A stretch of DNA of 7,388 nt from Betaproteobacteria bacterium (lineage in GTDB: Bacteria; Pseudomonadota; Gammaproteobacteria; Burkholderiales; SG8-41). The position numbers and the translations under genes were made by a program. Below, in pieces: positions 6,207-7,388 of the stretch. The DNA lies in NCBI GenBank assembly GCA_021414185.1, contig JAIOOZ010000564.1:1-7388 (forward strand), in the 5' to 3' direction. Numbering within the stretch: position 1 is the first letter of the stretch; every line of letters begins with the position of its first letter. The notes under the pieces were generated by a model. It saw nothing but the letters and a program-made list of their open reading frames with translations, did no database searches and was not told where the DNA came from.

Positions 6207-6659
6207 CTACTGTGAGGTGGTCGCCGCCGCGTTGTCGGTCGCGGGCTCGGCCTTGGGGGCCAGTGATTGCTGGTATTCCTGCCATTGCGCTTTGACTTGC
6301 TGGCGTTTTTCGGGCGGTAATTTCTTGATGGTCTTGTAATTTTCGCGCGCGACGCGGCGCTGTTCCGGCGTGAGCTTGGCCCAGTCCTTCATTTGCGCCT
6401 GCAGCCGCTGCTGCTGCTCCGGTTTCATTTTCGGATAGGCTTTCGCGACCTTGACCCATTTGGCGCGGCGCAGGGTGTCGAGTTCTTTCCAGTCGTCCTT
6501 GAGCGGCAACAGCACGGTCTGCTGCGCCGGGGTCAGCTCCGACCACTCGGGCTTGGCAGGCTGGGGCTGAACGGCTGCTTTGGGCTGGAGGGGCGCGGCG
6601 GCAATGACCGGGGCGGCAAGACTCAGGCCCAGGACTATTGCGACGAGCGCTTTAACCAT
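6207..6659 (-). CDS. DUF3106-type secreted helical protein with LTPxQ motifs
   Basis: A 150-residue protein with a clear signal peptide (MVKALVAIVLGLSLAAPVIA, cleavage probably near Ala20-Ala22), so periplasmic. After a Pro/Ala/Gln linker comes a charged, helical domain with repeating W-x-x-L-(T/K)-P-x-Q units: WSELTPAQQ (39-47), MKPEQQQR (78-85), WAKLTPEQRR (93-102) and LPPEKRQQ (114-121), with tryptophans at 39, 57, 68, 93 and 126. This matches my memory of DUF3106; the LTPxQ pattern resembles the LTxxQ motif of the CpxP/Spy periplasmic chaperones and sensors, though homology is not shown. Its ATG lies inside the end of the DUF3619 gene (25-nt overlap), implying coupled translation. The TAG stop is followed directly, in the same phase, by the RDD remnant. 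Precise function unknown; an envelope-stress role is an inference. Confidence 0.8.
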   Translation of the reverse strand: MVKALVAIVLGLSLAAPVIAAAPLQPKAAVQPQPAKPEWSELTPAQQTVLLPLKDDWKELDTLRRAKWVKVAKAYPKMKPEQQQRLQAQMKDWAKLTPEQRRVARENYKTIKKLPPEKRQQVKAQWQEYQQSLAPKAEPATDNAAATTSQ

Positions 6660-7018
6660 GCTTCGAAGTTGTTATCCAGATAAGCGTTGATGGGCAGATC
6701 GTCGGTCAGCAGGCTGACGTCGATTTCGGCGATGTCATTGCCTTGTATCACCACCTGCCAGTAAGTGACGCCGATCAGGCTCAATACCAGCACGCCGAGC
6801 GCCATCAGATTGCGCGCGTTGAAATGGCGGTTATGGCTGACACGGAACGCGACGTCGCCTGCCCACGCCAGGCCGAACACTGGCTGCGGCGCTTCGCGGT
6901 AGCGGTCAAGCGCAGCCTGGCGCGCCGATTGCAGCTGATACGCCGTGCCCTGCTTGATATTGCCCAGCCCCTGATTGAGGCGCTGGATGATTTTGCCTGC
7001 CAGTTCCTGTTCATTCAT
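6635..7018 (-). CDS. DUF3619-type single-span membrane protein
   Basis: 127 residues: a cytoplasmic basic helical segment (1-68), one membrane span at about 71-90 (LMALGVLVLSLIGVTYWQVV) and a short acidic C-terminal region containing EIDVSLLTDDLPINAYLD (98-115) and FEAWLK (118-123). No signal peptide, so probably N-in/C-out. The acidic tail and position directly after a sigma factor match the DUF3619 family as I remember it. The ATG overlaps the sigma-factor TGA as ATGA, with AGGGA (7031-7027) 8 nt upstream, so the two proteins are likely made in linked amounts. This layout is what a membrane-bound anti-sigma factor would have, but there is no zinc-binding HxxxCxxC motif, and no experimental role is known to me. 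Confidence 0.8.
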   Translation of the reverse strand: MNEQELAGKIIQRLNQGLGNIKQGTAYQLQSARQAALDRYREAPQPVFGLAWAGDVAFRVSHNRHFNARNLMALGVLVLSLIGVTYWQVVIQGNDIAEIDVSLLTDDLPINAYLDNNFEAWLKRSSQ

Positions 7019-7388
7019 AGCGAAAGTCCCTTATCTTTCAGCAGCTCCGCCAATGCATGCGTGGCCCGTGAGCAGTGAGTTTTCACGCTCCCTTCCGAGC
7101 AACCCATGACTGCCGCCGCTTCTGCGACATCCATTTCCTCCCAATAACGCAGCAGGAACGCCTGGCGTTGACGCTGCGGCAGTTTGTGAAGCGCTTTTTC
7201 AATGATTTCAAGCGTTTGGGCCTGCTGCAACTGATCCGAAGGCGCGCCCTGGGGATTGGAGTTCGATTGCACCTCCAAAGTTTCCAGCGGATCGTAGTCG
7301 TCGTCGCCGTCAGGCCCGCCCAGCGACGACACCTGGGTTGTCCACAGGGAGCGCACTTTCTGGCGCCGGAAATAATCCCGTATGGTGT
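7015..7388 (-). CDS. RNA polymerase sigma factor, ECF-like, C-terminal part (cut by window edge)
   Basis: Alternative sigma factor that directs RNA polymerase to its own promoters. Visible from the edge: TIRDYFRRQKVRS, the end of region 2 (2.4), then an acidic and Ser/Gln-rich linker of about 38 residues. Region 4 follows, with ALHKLPQRQRQAFLLRYWEE and the helix-turn-helix MDVAEAAAVMGCSEGSVKTHCSRATHAL that recognises the -35 element. The frame continues past 7388, so the GTG at 7356 is internal and not the start; the N-terminal half of the protein is missing. No sigma region 3 is seen, consistent with ECF sigmas. It is the first visible gene of the leftward sigma-DUF3619-DUF3106-RDD cluster and its stop overlaps the next start. 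The specific regulon cannot be read from this window. Confidence 0.9.
   Translation of the reverse strand, partial: TIRDYFRRQKVRSLWTTQVSSLGGPDGDDDYDPLETLEVQSNSNPQGAPSDQLQQAQTLEIIEKALHKLPQRQRQAFLLRYWEEMDVAEAAAVMGCSEGSVKTHCSRATHALAELLKDKGLSL

Noticed and set aside
7354..7356. GTG at 7356 as the sigma-factor start
   Set aside because: The frame continues upstream to the edge with typical region 2.4 sequence (IRDYFRRQK), so the gene is cut by the window and this codon is an internal Val.

Overview
The window reads as a GC-rich betaproteobacterial chromosome segment (Nitrosomonadales, Rhodocyclales or Burkholderiales-like). This is judged from gene content and order as I recall them: pepA-holC-hypothetical-valS divergent from lptF-lptG, and a sigma factor-DUF3619-DUF3106-RDD cluster beyond. 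No tRNA, rRNA, CRISPR array, transposase or phage gene is visible, and coding density is very high. Every family name comes from reading the translated protein, not from a search.

There are three blocks. (1) Positions 1-3565, minus strand, transcribed leftward: pepA (leucyl aminopeptidase), holC (DNA polymerase III chi), a hypothetical Ala/Pro-rich protein and the first 326 codons of valS. A good sigma70-type promoter (3605-3633) and a strong Shine-Dalgarno precede pepA, and short gaps suggest one operon. (2) Positions 3645-5797, plus strand: lptF and lptG, overlapping by ATGA. They encode the two membrane subunits of the LPS-export ABC transporter. (3) Positions 5856-7388, minus strand: the C-terminal part of an ECF-like sigma factor, a DUF3619 single-span membrane protein, a DUF3106 secreted helical protein and a 5'-truncated RDD-family gene. 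Start and stop overlaps show translational coupling of the first three.

Two things stand out. First, the hypothetical reading frame upstream of valS (1604 to 981) has no stop codon and is in phase with valS, so the sequence encodes a 208-residue N-terminal extension on valyl-tRNA synthetase unless an indel hides a stop. Second, the RDD gene has lost its first membrane helix and any standard start codon upstream of Met45, while its 3' end runs into a palindromic repeat (5796-5884). That repeat supplies its last codons and stop and also touches the lptG stop.

A more speculative idea is that sigma factor, DUF3619 and DUF3106 form an envelope-sensing unit: cytoplasmic sigma, membrane regulator, and a periplasmic helical protein with LTPxQ motifs like those of CpxP/Spy. 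No stretch over 300 bases lacks a gene.
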